DNA of 64,000 bases. It comes from Enterococcus malodoratus ATCC 43197 (GTDB taxonomy: Bacteria > Bacillota > Bacilli > Lactobacillales > Enterococcaceae). The translations under genes were made by a program, and so were the position numbers. Of the stretch, positions 6,902 through 15,643 are shown in pieces. Numbering within the stretch: the first letter of the stretch is position 1; each line of letters begins with the position of its first letter. The stretch lies in assembly GCF_000407185.1 (NCBI RefSeq), contig NZ_KE136482.1, positions 992,001 through 1,056,000 on the forward strand. Reading direction: 5' to 3'. Under the pieces are notes generated by a model. The model saw only the letters and a list, made by a program, of their open reading frames with translations, made no database searches and was not told the DNA's origin.

Positions 6902-8575
6902 TTAATTAAACGCTGAAACCGCATATGTTGGGTATTGCCACCCTTTATCATTTCCCACCATTCTTGCGGTAAAGGGTTCGTACGACCACGCTTGAGTAAT
7001 GTTTGAAACATTATCTGTGGATGACCATGTATTTTTAGAAAACCAGATTCCACTATCTCTAATTGCTTGGAGTTCTTGTTTTGCCGGCACATACCATATT
7101 CCAGTCCGTCCCGAAGAATAGGTAGTTCCTTCCGGATTTTTTCCATCCACCCATGCGAACAATGGATAAGTGTTTTTCCAATCGAGTTGTGACGTTATAA
7201 CTGCCATGTTCGAAAGCCCGTCCGTCTCATTGGTCGCCTCTGTGCCAGCATTACTAGGACCCCATGATAATCCAGGAGAAGCCTCGGTATTCACTATTTT
7301 TCCTTCAATACCGCCCTTACTAACTTCAAACACCTTACCTATAGCTGTCGTGGAATCGCTAGGATCGGGATAATAGTCACCTATTTGATAAACCACTGCA
7401 ACTTCAAACTCAGCCACCAGCGTCACTGCATTTGCTGGCATGTTGAAGCTGACCGTGGCGCTGTCTGTATCAGTTCCTGCTGGCAATCCAGTTGTCGTTG
7501 TCCATGTCTTAAACTTATATCCCGGGTCTGGAGTTGCTGTAACTGAGATTTTGGTCCCTTCTGAATAATCCCCGTTTTCTGTACCGGTTATTGAGCCATT
7601 ATCTCCCGCTGTGGCACTGAAAGTATGGATTTCTTCAAACTCAGCCACCAGCGTTACTGCATTTGCTGGCATGTTGAAGCTGACCGTGGCGCTGTCTGTA
7701 TTGGTGCCTGCTGGCAATCCAGTTGTCGTTGTCCATGTCTTAAACTTATATCCCGGGTCTGGGGTCGCTGTAACAGATATCTGCGTTCCATCCGCATAAG
7801 TTCCATTTGCTGTACCGGTTATTGAACCATTATCTCCTGCTACAGCGCTAAAACTTTTGACTTCAGGTTCTTTCTTCAATCCATCAAACGCCTTTTGAAG
7901 TGCATCCTTAGCACTAGTTACTTGTGCTTGCGTTACTTTCCCATTGACTAACACACTTTTTGCATGGCTTAAGGCATTTTGAAATACATTCCATGTTGTG
8001 TCGGTATAATTTTCCTTACCGGTACCCTTAACTTTATTATAAAGTGCTTGTAATTCCGTTTTATTCACTTTAGGTACGCTTGATTTTTTTGCGCCATACC
8101 AAGCAATATTTTCGTTTTTCCAACCAACTTTGATTAAATGATTCTGTTCAGCCTTACTAATCGTGTAATTATGACTTCCGGCTCTAGCGTTCGGATTATA
8201 TGCACGATACAGTGGGATCGTTTTATTTTTATCAGAATACCAGCCGACCCCTTCATTTCTCCAGCCAACTTTTACTAAGTGATCTCGTTCAGATTTATGC
8301 GGTGTGTAGTGATGATCTCCCGCATTCGGATTATAAACCCGATATACCGGGTCACCACTAGTTGGGGCATACCAGCCGATCCCCTCATCACTCCAGCCAA
8401 CTCGTTTTAACAAATCTCGTTCATGTGTGTTTGCTGTGTAAAAGTGTTCGCCGCTGTTTGGATTATACAATCGATACATATCGTTTGTAGCAGCTTCTGC
8501 CTTTGTACTTAGAAATAAACTAAATAATAAACCGATCAACAAAACACTAAGGCCAAAACTAAATCTTTTCTTCAA
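6902..8575 (-). CDS. Secreted modular protein: DUF5648 repeats, FIVAR, two InlB-type beta repeats, DUF1566-like C-terminus
   Basis: Predicted secreted protein of about 557 residues. A signal peptide ending near STKAEA is followed by three DUF5648-type repeats of about 40 residues (each with Y-R-x-YNPN, an H-x-YT and GWYA-like end). Then come a FIVAR-like helical domain, two nearly identical 77-codon bacterial beta repeats (GDNGSITG, YKFKTWTT, FNMPANAVTLVAEFE; DNA period 231 bases, 7402 and 7633), and a C-terminal module resembling DUF1566/Lcl-type domains (GIWYVPAKQEL, FSKNTWSST). There is no sorting signal. A TTG at 8575 is preferred over the ATG at 8599, because AAAGGGAGC has proper spacing only to the TTG. 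It is probably an adhesin or wall-binding protein (inference). It is likely co-transcribed with the toxin-like gene and shares DUF5648 modules with the protease at 26.5 kb. Confidence 0.75.
   Translation of the reverse strand: MKKRFSFGLSVLLIGLLFSLFLSTKAEAATNDMYRLYNPNSGEHFYTANTHERDLLKRVGWSDEGIGWYAPTSGDPVYRVYNPNAGDHHYTPHKSERDHLVKVGWRNEGVGWYSDKNKTIPLYRAYNPNARAGSHNYTISKAEQNHLIKVGWKNENIAWYGAKKSSVPKVNKTELQALYNKVKGTGKENYTDTTWNVFQNALSHAKSVLVNGKVTQAQVTSAKDALQKAFDGLKKEPEVKSFSAVAGDNGSITGTANGTYADGTQISVTATPDPGYKFKTWTTTTGLPAGTNTDSATVSFNMPANAVTLVAEFEEIHTFSATAGDNGSITGTENGDYSEGTKISVTATPDPGYKFKTWTTTTGLPAGTDTDSATVSFNMPANAVTLVAEFEVAVVYQIGDYYPDPSDSTTAIGKVFEVSKGGIEGKIVNTEASPGLSWGPSNAGTEATNETDGLSNMAVITSQLDWKNTYPLFAWVDGKNPEGTTYSSGRTGIWYVPAKQELQAIRDSGIWFSKNTWSSTDNVSNITQAWSYEPFTARMVGNDKGWQYPTYAVSAFN
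7402..7860 (-). repeat. Tandem 231-bp coding repeat in the secreted modular protein
   Basis: Two consecutive near-identical copies begin at about 7402 and 7633 and encode the two InlB-type beta repeats. Most differences are synonymous third-position changes. Recent duplication or gene conversion is likely, and the copy number may vary between strains. Confidence 0.8.
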
Positions 8576-9034
8576 CGTTCTCGCTCCCTTTCTTTTCAAA
8601 AATTTATTTCAAAAAAATATAGGTACTTTCAATCCTCCACCTCCTCAATATAATTTTTCTTCATACAACTAAAATGAGATACTCCGAAAACGGCAAGAGA
8701 TAGCCAAACGATTGCTTTATAGAAGAGCTTCTTACTCTTTAAAAAGCAGCATAGAGTCACAAATATAAAATTAATCAAATACTCTCTTTATTAATTTTAA
8801 TTTAAAATAATCGCCATTTCATTACAGAGGATAGGGTTGTTTTCAACAAAATAACGGACCCTCTTTCACTCGGAATAGGTTTTTTGTAATATAATTGTAA
8901 TATAATACGAATACTATCTGGAGCTTCACTACGTTGCATATTCTTTTGCTGTTTCATTTGAAATCACTTAAAATGAATGAGAGCGGAAACAATCCGTTAT
9001 GAACTATTTGCTGCAAAAGGAGGTTCTCATACTA
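8576..9034. promoter_or_regulatory. Divergent intergenic region with tandem 11-bp repeat and -10 element
   Basis: This AT-rich region separates the secreted-protein/toxin unit from the divergent MalT-like regulator. TTGTAATATAA occurs twice in tandem (8884-8894 and 8895-8905), ending in a TATAAT at 8901-8906 oriented toward the regulator. The repeat is a candidate binding site or a promoter with a doubled -10. No other gene is visible here. Confidence 0.4.
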
Positions 9035-11584
9035 GTGGTTTCCTATTTAATGATTGATAAATTTTTGGCTCCAGAATTGCCGACTATCTTGGCTCCGCGG
9101 GAAGAACTTATACATCACTTTGAAGCAGCGGCTAGGAAAAGAATAGTCTACGTGACTGCCCCGGCTGGTTTTTGAAAAACCGTTTCTACCAAACTTTGGC
9201 TAGATAAAGCAGTACGTGAGGTTCTTTGGATCAGCTTGGATGAGTATGATAATGCGCCGGCGGTTTTCTTCAGTCTACTATGTAAATCTCTGCTGTCTCT
9301 GCAGCCAAATAATCAGGCGATGCTCACGATTTTCAATGATCCAGCTTTTAGTATTCATCCCTTAGAGTCCGCGATTCAATTGATCAATCACTTTATCCCT
9401 GATCCAAATCAGCACGTACTCGTTCTGGACGATGCACATCTAATTACGGATAAACAAATTCGAAAAGCTTTTTTCGCTGTTCAAAAGCGACTGCCGCATT
9501 CATTTACTACGCTCATTCTGACACGTGATGATATTGATCCATTTGAGTATCGCACTGCTGGAGGAGACACCTGTTGCGAACAAATTACCATTGAACAACT
9601 TGCCTTCTCTTATGCAGAGACCAAGCAGTACTTCCAATTAAGAAAACGGGCCCTCAGTAAAACAGACATCAACAGGATTCAACAAAAAACAAACGGTTGG
9701 CCAATGGGAATCAATGCACTAGCTGCTACAGGATCAATAGAGCCAAGCTTTTCAACCAAAGGGTTCTTCCACGAGTATTTCAGTAACGATATTTGGCGTA
9801 CGTTCAATGTGGAGCAGCAAGAATTTTTACTTAAAACCTCTATTGCAAAAAGAATCACACCCAAACTGGCAGATCAATTGACCGGCCGAACCGACAGTCA
9901 AGACATTTTAGAGGATTTATGCACGAGGAATTTTTTTATTATTCGCTATAGCAAAGACCATTACCGCTATCATCAGCTTTTCATCGATTTTTTACAGGAG
10001 CAGCTCATGAAGCAAGAGCGTGCAAACGTCGCGCAGCTGTACAAAACTGCTTCAAACTACTATTTGGCACAAAATGAAATTTTCATGGCCCGGGGATTCG
10101 CACTGAAAAGCGGAGATCAATCAACCATTCAACAGGTGAATTATCTGATCGAAGGCGGCGGCCATACACAAACAACTATTTCCGTCAAAGAGTTCATCAA
10201 TGTTTTTTGTACGCATTCAGTCAATACTTTATTTTCGCAAAAGGAGTTCCCTTATCCCTATCTGTATTCACAGTTTGCCGGCTATTATTTTCTGGTAGGT
10301 GACGCTTTGATGGCTGAGTACTGTTTCGATCAGATTGAAGTAAATCTGCCGATGATTGCTGAGAAGTATCCAGAATTTTTACCGGATTCATTATTGATCA
10401 CCCTTATTGATTCCCGAAAAAAACTTGGACAGATCGTTAAGAAACTGCTCAAATATCCGGTGATAAAAAAATTTGAGAGTCGTTTAAAGTGGAGTACACT
10501 GACCATGCAATTGCCCTTTTTTCATCGTTCCTGTCGGGATTTCGCCGATTTGAAGCAGTTGTCTGCTATCCAATTTCCAACGTTTCTTGTCCAGTCGATC
10601 TTTGGCGACCGTGGAACCATCTTATTACTTTTAACTAAAGCAGGAATTTTGTATGAGAAGAATCAATTAGATAAAGCGTTGGGGGTTGTTACAGAAGCAG
10701 GACGCTTACTTCAAAAGCAGAAAAATGATGAGGAAACGACCTTCTGCTGTTTGATGCTGCAGGCGGCGATCTATGCTGCGCTGCCTGATTCAGCAAATCA
10801 TTTCTCGGACGCTCTTACGTTGGCTCGAAAGTTCTCCCAAAACGCCAATCAGACCTTCCAAGAAAACAATCAGGCCTTTGAGACGGATTTAGCTCTGCAT
10901 AACGGCAATCAGACTGCCGCGAACGATTGGTTGCAGGCAAATTTCTCAGATGATATAGAAAATTTGGCGCTTTACCGAATTTATCAGCATTTTATAACGG
11001 CTCGTGCTCTACTCATTTCTAACAAGACCGTCGAAGCAGCAGCCTTTTTAGAGCGACTAAGAGAGCTTGCTGAAGGCTTTCATCGCCCTACAGATGCCGC
11101 CGAAGCCACCATTTTACAAGCAATTTTGGCCTGGAATATCAATCATCAGCGGAAAGCTGTTTCTTATCTAGAATCTGCGTTGATTATCTTGCAGGAATCC
11201 GATTATCTGCGTGTTGTCGCTGCTGAAGGAGCCGCTATTTTGCCTATCCTAAATAAGCTTCGATTACTAATTATCAGCGGTAAAAAAACATCACTCGTTG
11301 ACCTTGGTTTCTTAACGAAGTCCATCACATTAGCAGAACAGTATGCAGCAACACAAAAAGGGATTGCCTGCCATATTCAAACACCGCGAGTCAAACTGTC
11401 TAAGCAGCAACACACAATGCTGAAGCTCCTATCACAGGGTTACAAAAACTCTGAGATCGCTGAAATGACCGGTTTGACAGTCCATACAATAAAGTTCCAC
11501 TTAAGTGCTGCTTATCGCAAGCTTGGCGTAACCAATCGAAAAGACGCCATTCTAGTGGGAAAAAAGAAAGGCCTGCTTAACTAA
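9035..11584 (+). pseudogene. MalT/LuxR-type (LAL) transcriptional regulator interrupted by a stop in Walker A
   Basis: Large signal-transduction ATPase with a C-terminal LuxR helix-turn-helix, about 849 codons from a GTG at 9035 that has AAAGGAGG upstream. The N-terminus reads through ILAPREEL and VYVTAPAGF, then meets TGA at 9173-9175. KTV follows, so the Walker A motif GFGKT has lost its second Gly codon (GGA to TGA is the simplest path). The frame stays open from there to 11584, with a Walker B-like VLVLDDAH, a long helical-repeat middle and a C-terminal LuxR HTH (SEIAEMTGLTVHTIKFHL). The remaining open frame has only weak starts, such as TTG at 9236, and would lack the P-loop. It is divergent from the toxin unit and plausibly its former regulator (inference). 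Confidence 0.8.
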
Positions 11585-11590
11585 ACACAG

Positions 11591-11624
11591 AAAAAAGGAA
11601 TCGAGTTCTTCGATTCCTTTTTTT
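11591..11624. terminator. Terminator after the MalT-like gene
   Basis: Stem 11596-11604 with 11610-11618, 5-nt loop, then a run of T residues on the plus strand. It carries A residues on the other side, so it can also serve the minus-strand K+ channel remnant. The stem sequence is the same as that at 5533-5555. Confidence 0.85.
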
Positions 11625-11629
11625 ACACA

Positions 11630-11757
11630 TTATCGTCTGTGCTCCTCGTAACGTTTTTTTTGATAATATTCAGCTAACGAACGATTGAACATTCGGGATT
11701 AGCGTCATAATGATCTCCGCCTCAATTAAGACATATACAATGGAGAGAAGTTTTTCA
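11630..11757 (-). pseudogene. 3' fragment of a second K+ channel gene, frameshifted
   Basis: The minus strand encodes KLLSIVYVLIEAEIIMTLI and, after a one-base shift near 11695, FNRSLAEYYQKKRYEEHRR followed by a stop. These align with the second membrane helix and tail of the channel at 162-527 (KLFSIVYVLVGVGIITALI, FNRALVEYHQRKK). The pore and first helix are missing. The fragment abuts the right copy of the 44-nt repeat and is a decayed paralogue. Confidence 0.75.
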
Positions 11758-11758
11758 T

Positions 11759-11802
11759 TTAAAAATACCTTCGAACCTTCAAGCGATAACGCCGATAGCC
11801 TT
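11759..11802. repeat. Right copy of 44-nt direct repeat
   Basis: The final 44 bases of the methyltransferase-like gene, including its stop codon. They are repeated once with one mismatch at 5353-5396 in the same orientation. Confidence 0.85.
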
Positions 11803-12322
11803 CCCCAAAAGTCGTCACTAAATACTTCTCCTCACCCCGAATTTGCTGATCAAACAAAATAATCGCCAGCAGCGCCGTTAAAATCATCAATATATTCGGG
11901 AAAACGATCGCCAATCCCAAATACAATAAATCAAAAGCAACAAACGCCGGATTGCGGCTGAAACGATAGATCCCAGTAGTCACCAGTTCGGTCCGCTGAG
12001 CGTCATTAAATCCTGCACGCCAATTCAATCCCATCGCTCTGACAGCGATAAAAAATACCATTACACTTAAGAAGATCAGCCCTAACCCAAAACAACGCCC
12101 CCCTGTTCCATTCACTTCAAATAGAAAAGGTGCGAGAAATTGAATCACGCCACCGATTCCTGTCATGATCCGCAAAACGATTTCAAAATACTTCTCGCTT
12201 GAATTTGCTTTCTCTCCCAACAGATTTACCGTAATTCCTTGCCGTTTCAGCATCAATGCCTTTCCCAGATAGATCAGATAAAAAGCTGATACACCTAAAA
12301 ATGCAGCAATCCTAACCATCAT
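11759..12322 (-). CDS. Isoprenylcysteine carboxyl methyltransferase-like membrane protein (ICMT/PEMT family)
   Basis: Membrane protein of about 187 residues with four to five hydrophobic segments and the family signature GIYRFSRNPAF in the C-terminal half, where S-adenosylmethionine-dependent methyltransferases of this family bind cofactor. The bacterial substrate is unknown. The start at 12322 has AAAGGAGG seven bases upstream; the longer frame from 12349 runs through that ribosome site and is less likely. The last 44 bases are duplicated at 5353-5396. A candidate operator repeat lies upstream at 12361-12386. Confidence 0.8.
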   Translation of the reverse strand: MMVRIAAFLGVSAFYLIYLGKALMLKRQGITVNLLGEKANSSEKYFEIVLRIMTGIGGVIQFLAPFLFEVNGTGGRCFGLGLIFLSVMVFFIAVRAMGLNWRAGFNDAQRTELVTTGIYRFSRNPAFVAFDLLYLGLAIVFPNILMILTALLAIILFDQQIRGEEKYLVTTFGEGYRRYRLKVRRYF

Positions 12323-12360
12323 TTCGTTTCCTCCTTTACTCAAACTCACATGATTGTATA

Positions 12361-12386
12361 TTCATATGTTTATTATTTCATATGAA
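12361..12386. promoter_or_regulatory. Inverted repeat TTCATATG-N10-CATATGAA, possible operator
   Basis: A perfect 8-bp palindromic pair lies about 40-65 bases upstream of the methyltransferase-like start. Such spacing suits a dimeric repressor of the ArsR or TetR type, but no such regulator gene is adjacent. Confidence 0.4.
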
Positions 12387-12494
12387 CATTTCCTCGTCAA
12401 GAACAAATCTGCTAACTCATTTTAAAAGGGGCAGCTGATTTGTTTCCCAAAGGAAAAGAACTATCCTGTTAGCAAAAGAAAAAATCCGCAAAAT

Positions 12495-12531
12495 AACACC
12501 CAATGACCGTTCAACATAGCCATTGGGTGTT
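12495..12531 (-). terminator. Terminator downstream of the 160-residue hypothetical gene
   Basis: A perfect 11-bp stem (AACACCCAATG, 12495-12505, with 12521-12531). T tails on both sides are short and interrupted, so strength is uncertain. Confidence 0.6.
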
Positions 12532-12573
12532 TGATTATCTTTGTAATTTTTTGTGTTCCTTTAACAAATGGTC

Positions 12574-13038
12574 CTATTTCACTTTAATATCCTCAATGTT
12601 GTCTGTAATAATCCAGTCATCCATATTTTTTTCTCGATTATAGTAAAACGGTTCAATCTTCTCTAAATGGCTAACTTCATAGATTCCTATGCATTTTTTC
12701 CCATACCATCTAGTTTTTTGTTTTTCAGATAAATTGAGCTCCTGACCAAAACCTTTAATGAATTCCGTCGATTCTTCCGGAGTCATTTTGTATTTCTCAC
12801 TCACCTTGGTTAAAACACCGCGATGAGTGATTTCCATTTTTCCACCCTTTTCAACAAAGTATAGGATATCGTTCTCTTTTGCTCGTCCACCCAGCGGACT
12901 CTTTTTGCCAGCCGCGCCGCGAATGATCATTGATTTTTCACCATTGATCAATTTTTCAAGTTCCTTTCCTTCGTTATCCAAATAGACCAAATGCTCCGCT
13001 TGCCCTTCTCTTTTTTGGTACCAATCTGTATTAACCAT
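12574..13038 (-). CDS. Conserved hypothetical protein, about 154 residues
   Basis: Not recognised as a named family. It is soluble and charged, with a block ENDILYFVEKGGKMEI (about 55-75) that could be a PUA/ASCH-like beta fold, and an acidic Lys-rich end. There is no signal peptide or membrane segment. The Met at 13038 is preferred over 13056 because a GGGGG site lies about nine bases before it. The gene is followed by a hairpin terminator and has no obvious operon partner. Confidence 0.55.
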   Translation of the reverse strand: MVNTDWYQKREGQAEHLVYLDNEGKELEKLINGEKSMIIRGAAGKKSPLGGRAKENDILYFVEKGGKMEITHRGVLTKVSEKYKMTPEESTEFIKGFGQELNLSEKQKTRWYGKKCIGIYEVSHLEKIEPFYYNREKNMDDWIITDNIEDIKVK

Positions 13039-13270
13039 TCCTTCAGCCCCCATCATCTATAAAGCATTACTACTAATTACTTTATAGTAATATGGGAAAA
13101 ATTTCTACTCAATTTCTGGGTCAGAATTGGTAACCCGCCAACGCGCTTATTCTAATCATATATCCACTTCTTTATCTAAGTCATACAATCCACAATTCTG
13201 ATTTTCAAAGAAGCTTATAGCTAAAATAGAGGAACTATCAGCCTCTTTTTCGCTAGAGTGATTTTCAAAT

Positions 13271-13297
13271 TGAAAAAAGCCGCGGAACCTCCGCGGC
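13271..13297 (-). terminator. Terminator of the transporter/arylsulfotransferase operon
   Basis: GC-rich 7-bp stem (GCCGCGG, 13279-13285, with 13291-13297) and 5-nt loop, followed on the minus strand by six T residues. Confidence 0.85.
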
Positions 13298-13309
13298 CTT
13301 TCCCTATTC

Positions 13310-14938
13310 CTAATCCAACTGATACGTCCACTTCCCATTATAAAGCGAAAGCCGCTCCGCGCGATAAGCCCAAGCGCTAGTTGGAAAATCAGTGAGGTCA
13401 GCATCGAAGACGGTCTCGCCTTCTTCGGTAACTTCCAGAATCGAACTTGTCTGGCCTTCGTCTCGATAGCCAAAATTGACTAAACGGTTGCCGGTGCTGT
13501 TTAAATAGCGGGCACTGCCGATGATTTTGGTGTAATAGGCTTTACCTAGTTCTTCACCGAAAGTCCAGACTTCTTCGATCGTCATTTCTTTTTCGTCGAT
13601 GCGGACTTGGCGAGCTTCCGAGTATTTTTCTGAGGTCGCTTCATCTCCGCGAGTGACCGAAATATTGTTGTCGTAATACAGAATATCCGTTGTATCCGCA
13701 TTATCATCCTGATCAGGCAGGACGATCGCCGCATGTTGTCCGCCGCTGGCTTTGACATCGCCAGCTAAAAAATACTTCTGATAGCTTTGCGGCCATCCGT
13801 CACTGTCCCCCATGATCCATTTGATCTCGGAAGTATCATAGTCAATTTTCATAATCGTATCTTGATGCCTCCCCGAAATAATTATGCTGTTGTCTGCTTC
13901 GTCATACTCCACCGAATTTTGGTGGAACCAGTCAATTTTGCCATCCTCACGGCTCGTTGAATCGTAGTCTTCGTAAAAAGCCTCCGGCAAAACATCCTTC
14001 AAATCGATTGTTTTCTCGATCTCGCCAGTTTCACGATTCAATTCGATCATCGTATCTTCAATGTAATTACTGCCGTCATTGACCGTCAGCAGTAAATTAC
14101 CGTTTGGCAGCTCGATGCCGTCGTGATGGATGACCGTCATCTCTCCTTCACTTTTACCTGTATCATTTGCGGCGCTGGAGCTGGAAAAATCATAACGCTT
14201 GTAGATTTTCCCCACATAGTCCGTTTCCAACAGCACATTGTAGGTATCGGCATCGTTGCTTTCCTTCGTAAGATAGAGTAAATTACCGTTGCTTAATTCC
14301 TTAAAAATATGACTATTATAGCGAGTTGAATACCAGCGCACATCGCCATTTGCATCAAAGGCATATGCGCGCTTCGTACTCGGAACGACAAAGGTCAACT
14401 CGCTATCGCCCAAGTCCATTTTGGATGTATCGGCTTCTTTGACATCGATATTCGCGATGGAATCCGGCAGCGTTCCTGTTTTAATCGCCACCGTTTTTTC
14501 CACGCTGTTTCCAACCTCATCGGTCAAAGTCACCGTTACTTCATTTTCTGTATCCGCATATAGTCCCAAAACCGGAAGACTATGCTCTGTTGTATAGTCT
14601 TCAGAATTATTCTTGATCGTCGTGTTCTCGTCTTTGCCTGCGACAGAAATCTCGACCTTCATCGCTTCATCCGTTTGAAAAAGCAGAAGCGCCGAAAGTG
14701 GGCTGGCACCGTAAGGATCAAGCTTTACATACATATTGTCTTCATCGTACTCGCCGCTATTCAACAGTGACTGGTACCTTTTTTCCTTTTCCGTCTGATC
14801 TTCCTGCCACTCTTCATTCAAGGAAACGGAAAGCTGATCTATTGCCGTTTCATTTGACACCGTGCCGCTCACACCGCATCCTGCTAAGGAAACTGTCAAA
14901 CCAATAAAGCAGCTCATCTTCTTTAAGGTTGCCTTCAT
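13310..14938 (-). CDS. Arylsulfate sulfotransferase-like lipoprotein (ASST family)
   Basis: Lipoprotein of 542 residues with a type II signal peptide ending in LAGC, so probably attached to the outer face of the membrane. The body is a beta-propeller of the arylsulfotransferase family: an N-terminal Ig-like domain, then repeats including HHDGIELPNGNLLLTVND and FHQNSVEYDEADNSIIISGR, which carry conserved His residues of the type used for sulfate transfer. Known ASSTs move sulfate between phenolic compounds without PAPS. It is the last gene of the permease-ATPase-ASST operon (26 bases after the ATPase), a GAAGGAGG site precedes the ATG, and it ends at a strong terminator. Its substrate here is unknown. 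Confidence 0.82.
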   Translation of the reverse strand: MKATLKKMSCFIGLTVSLAGCGVSGTVSNETAIDQLSVSLNEEWQEDQTEKEKRYQSLLNSGEYDEDNMYVKLDPYGASPLSALLLFQTDEAMKVEISVAGKDENTTIKNNSEDYTTEHSLPVLGLYADTENEVTVTLTDEVGNSVEKTVAIKTGTLPDSIANIDVKEADTSKMDLGDSELTFVVPSTKRAYAFDANGDVRWYSTRYNSHIFKELSNGNLLYLTKESNDADTYNVLLETDYVGKIYKRYDFSSSSAANDTGKSEGEMTVIHHDGIELPNGNLLLTVNDGSNYIEDTMIELNRETGEIEKTIDLKDVLPEAFYEDYDSTSREDGKIDWFHQNSVEYDEADNSIIISGRHQDTIMKIDYDTSEIKWIMGDSDGWPQSYQKYFLAGDVKASGGQHAAIVLPDQDDNADTTDILYYDNNISVTRGDEATSEKYSEARQVRIDEKEMTIEEVWTFGEELGKAYYTKIIGSARYLNSTGNRLVNFGYRDEGQTSSILEVTEEGETVFDADLTDFPTSAWAYRAERLSLYNGKWTYQLD

Positions 14939-14964
14939 TCACTTCCTCCTTCATCGATTTGCTT

Positions 14965-15624
14965 CTAAGAAACTTGACTAAACGCTTGATTTTTCAGCTC
15001 ATACACCACATCGCACGCTTTGGCGACTTCCTGTTCGTGGGTGACTAAAATAATACATTTCTGCTGTTCATGAGCGATTTCCTGAAACAGTCTGACGATT
15101 TCGCCAGAAGTTGCCTCATCCAAGTTTCCGGTTGGCTCATCGGCAACAATCAACTCATGTTCACAACATAAGGCACGCGTGATTGCGACCCGCTGTTGCT
15201 GACCACCAGATAAAAGGGTGACTTTTTTCTCAGCCAGCTCTTTAGTGATGCCGACCTTTTCTAAATTAGCCAGAGCATACGCTTTTTTATCTGCCTGCTG
15301 GCTTTGCGCAATCTCCATCGCGGTCACTACGTTGTCCACCGCGGATAAATACGGCAGTAAGTTATACGCTTGGAAAACAATCGACACATCCTTGCGGCGA
15401 TATTCCCGTAAGCCGATCTTTTTCAGCGAGGTATCGTTGTATAGAATCTCGCCGCTTTTCGGTGTATCTAGCCCTGCGATCAGGGATAAAAAAGTCGTTT
15501 TCCCTGACCCGCTGGTACCAAGAATGGCGTACATTTTGCCTTTTTCAAAAGTTAGATTGACCTTTTCAAATAATGGTCCGTTGTTTTCATACCAGTAACC
15601 TAAATCCTTCGTTGATAATGTCAT
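14965..15624 (-). CDS. ABC transporter ATP-binding protein (MacB/LolD type)
   Basis: ATPase of 219 residues for the adjacent FtsX-like permease. Walker A GTSGSGKTT (about 35-43), the signature LSGGQQQR, and Walker B with LIVADEPTGNLD (D-loop region) are all present. The permease stop lies 19 bases upstream of its ATG, and AAAGGAGG precedes it. MacB-type pairs usually export or extract lipophilic or peptide substrates across the membrane by mechanotransmission. The link to a sulfotransferase lipoprotein is by operon position. Confidence 0.92.
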   Translation of the reverse strand: MTLSTKDLGYWYENNGPLFEKVNLTFEKGKMYAILGTSGSGKTTFLSLIAGLDTPKSGEILYNDTSLKKIGLREYRRKDVSIVFQAYNLLPYLSAVDNVVTAMEIAQSQQADKKAYALANLEKVGITKELAEKKVTLLSGGQQQRVAITRALCCEHELIVADEPTGNLDEATSGEIVRLFQEIAHEQQKCIILVTHEQEVAKACDVVYELKNQAFSQVS

Positions 15625-15643
15625 AAAAAAATTCCTCCTTTGT

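Noticed and set aside
6832-7146. 104-codon minus-strand frame overlapping the end of the secreted modular protein gene
   Set aside because: It lies in a shifted frame of a complete DUF1566-like domain that ends normally at 6902. It has no ribosome site or family.
13156-13473. 105-codon frame overlapping the arylsulfotransferase gene end
   Set aside because: It spans the operon terminator and reads a shifted frame of the real gene.
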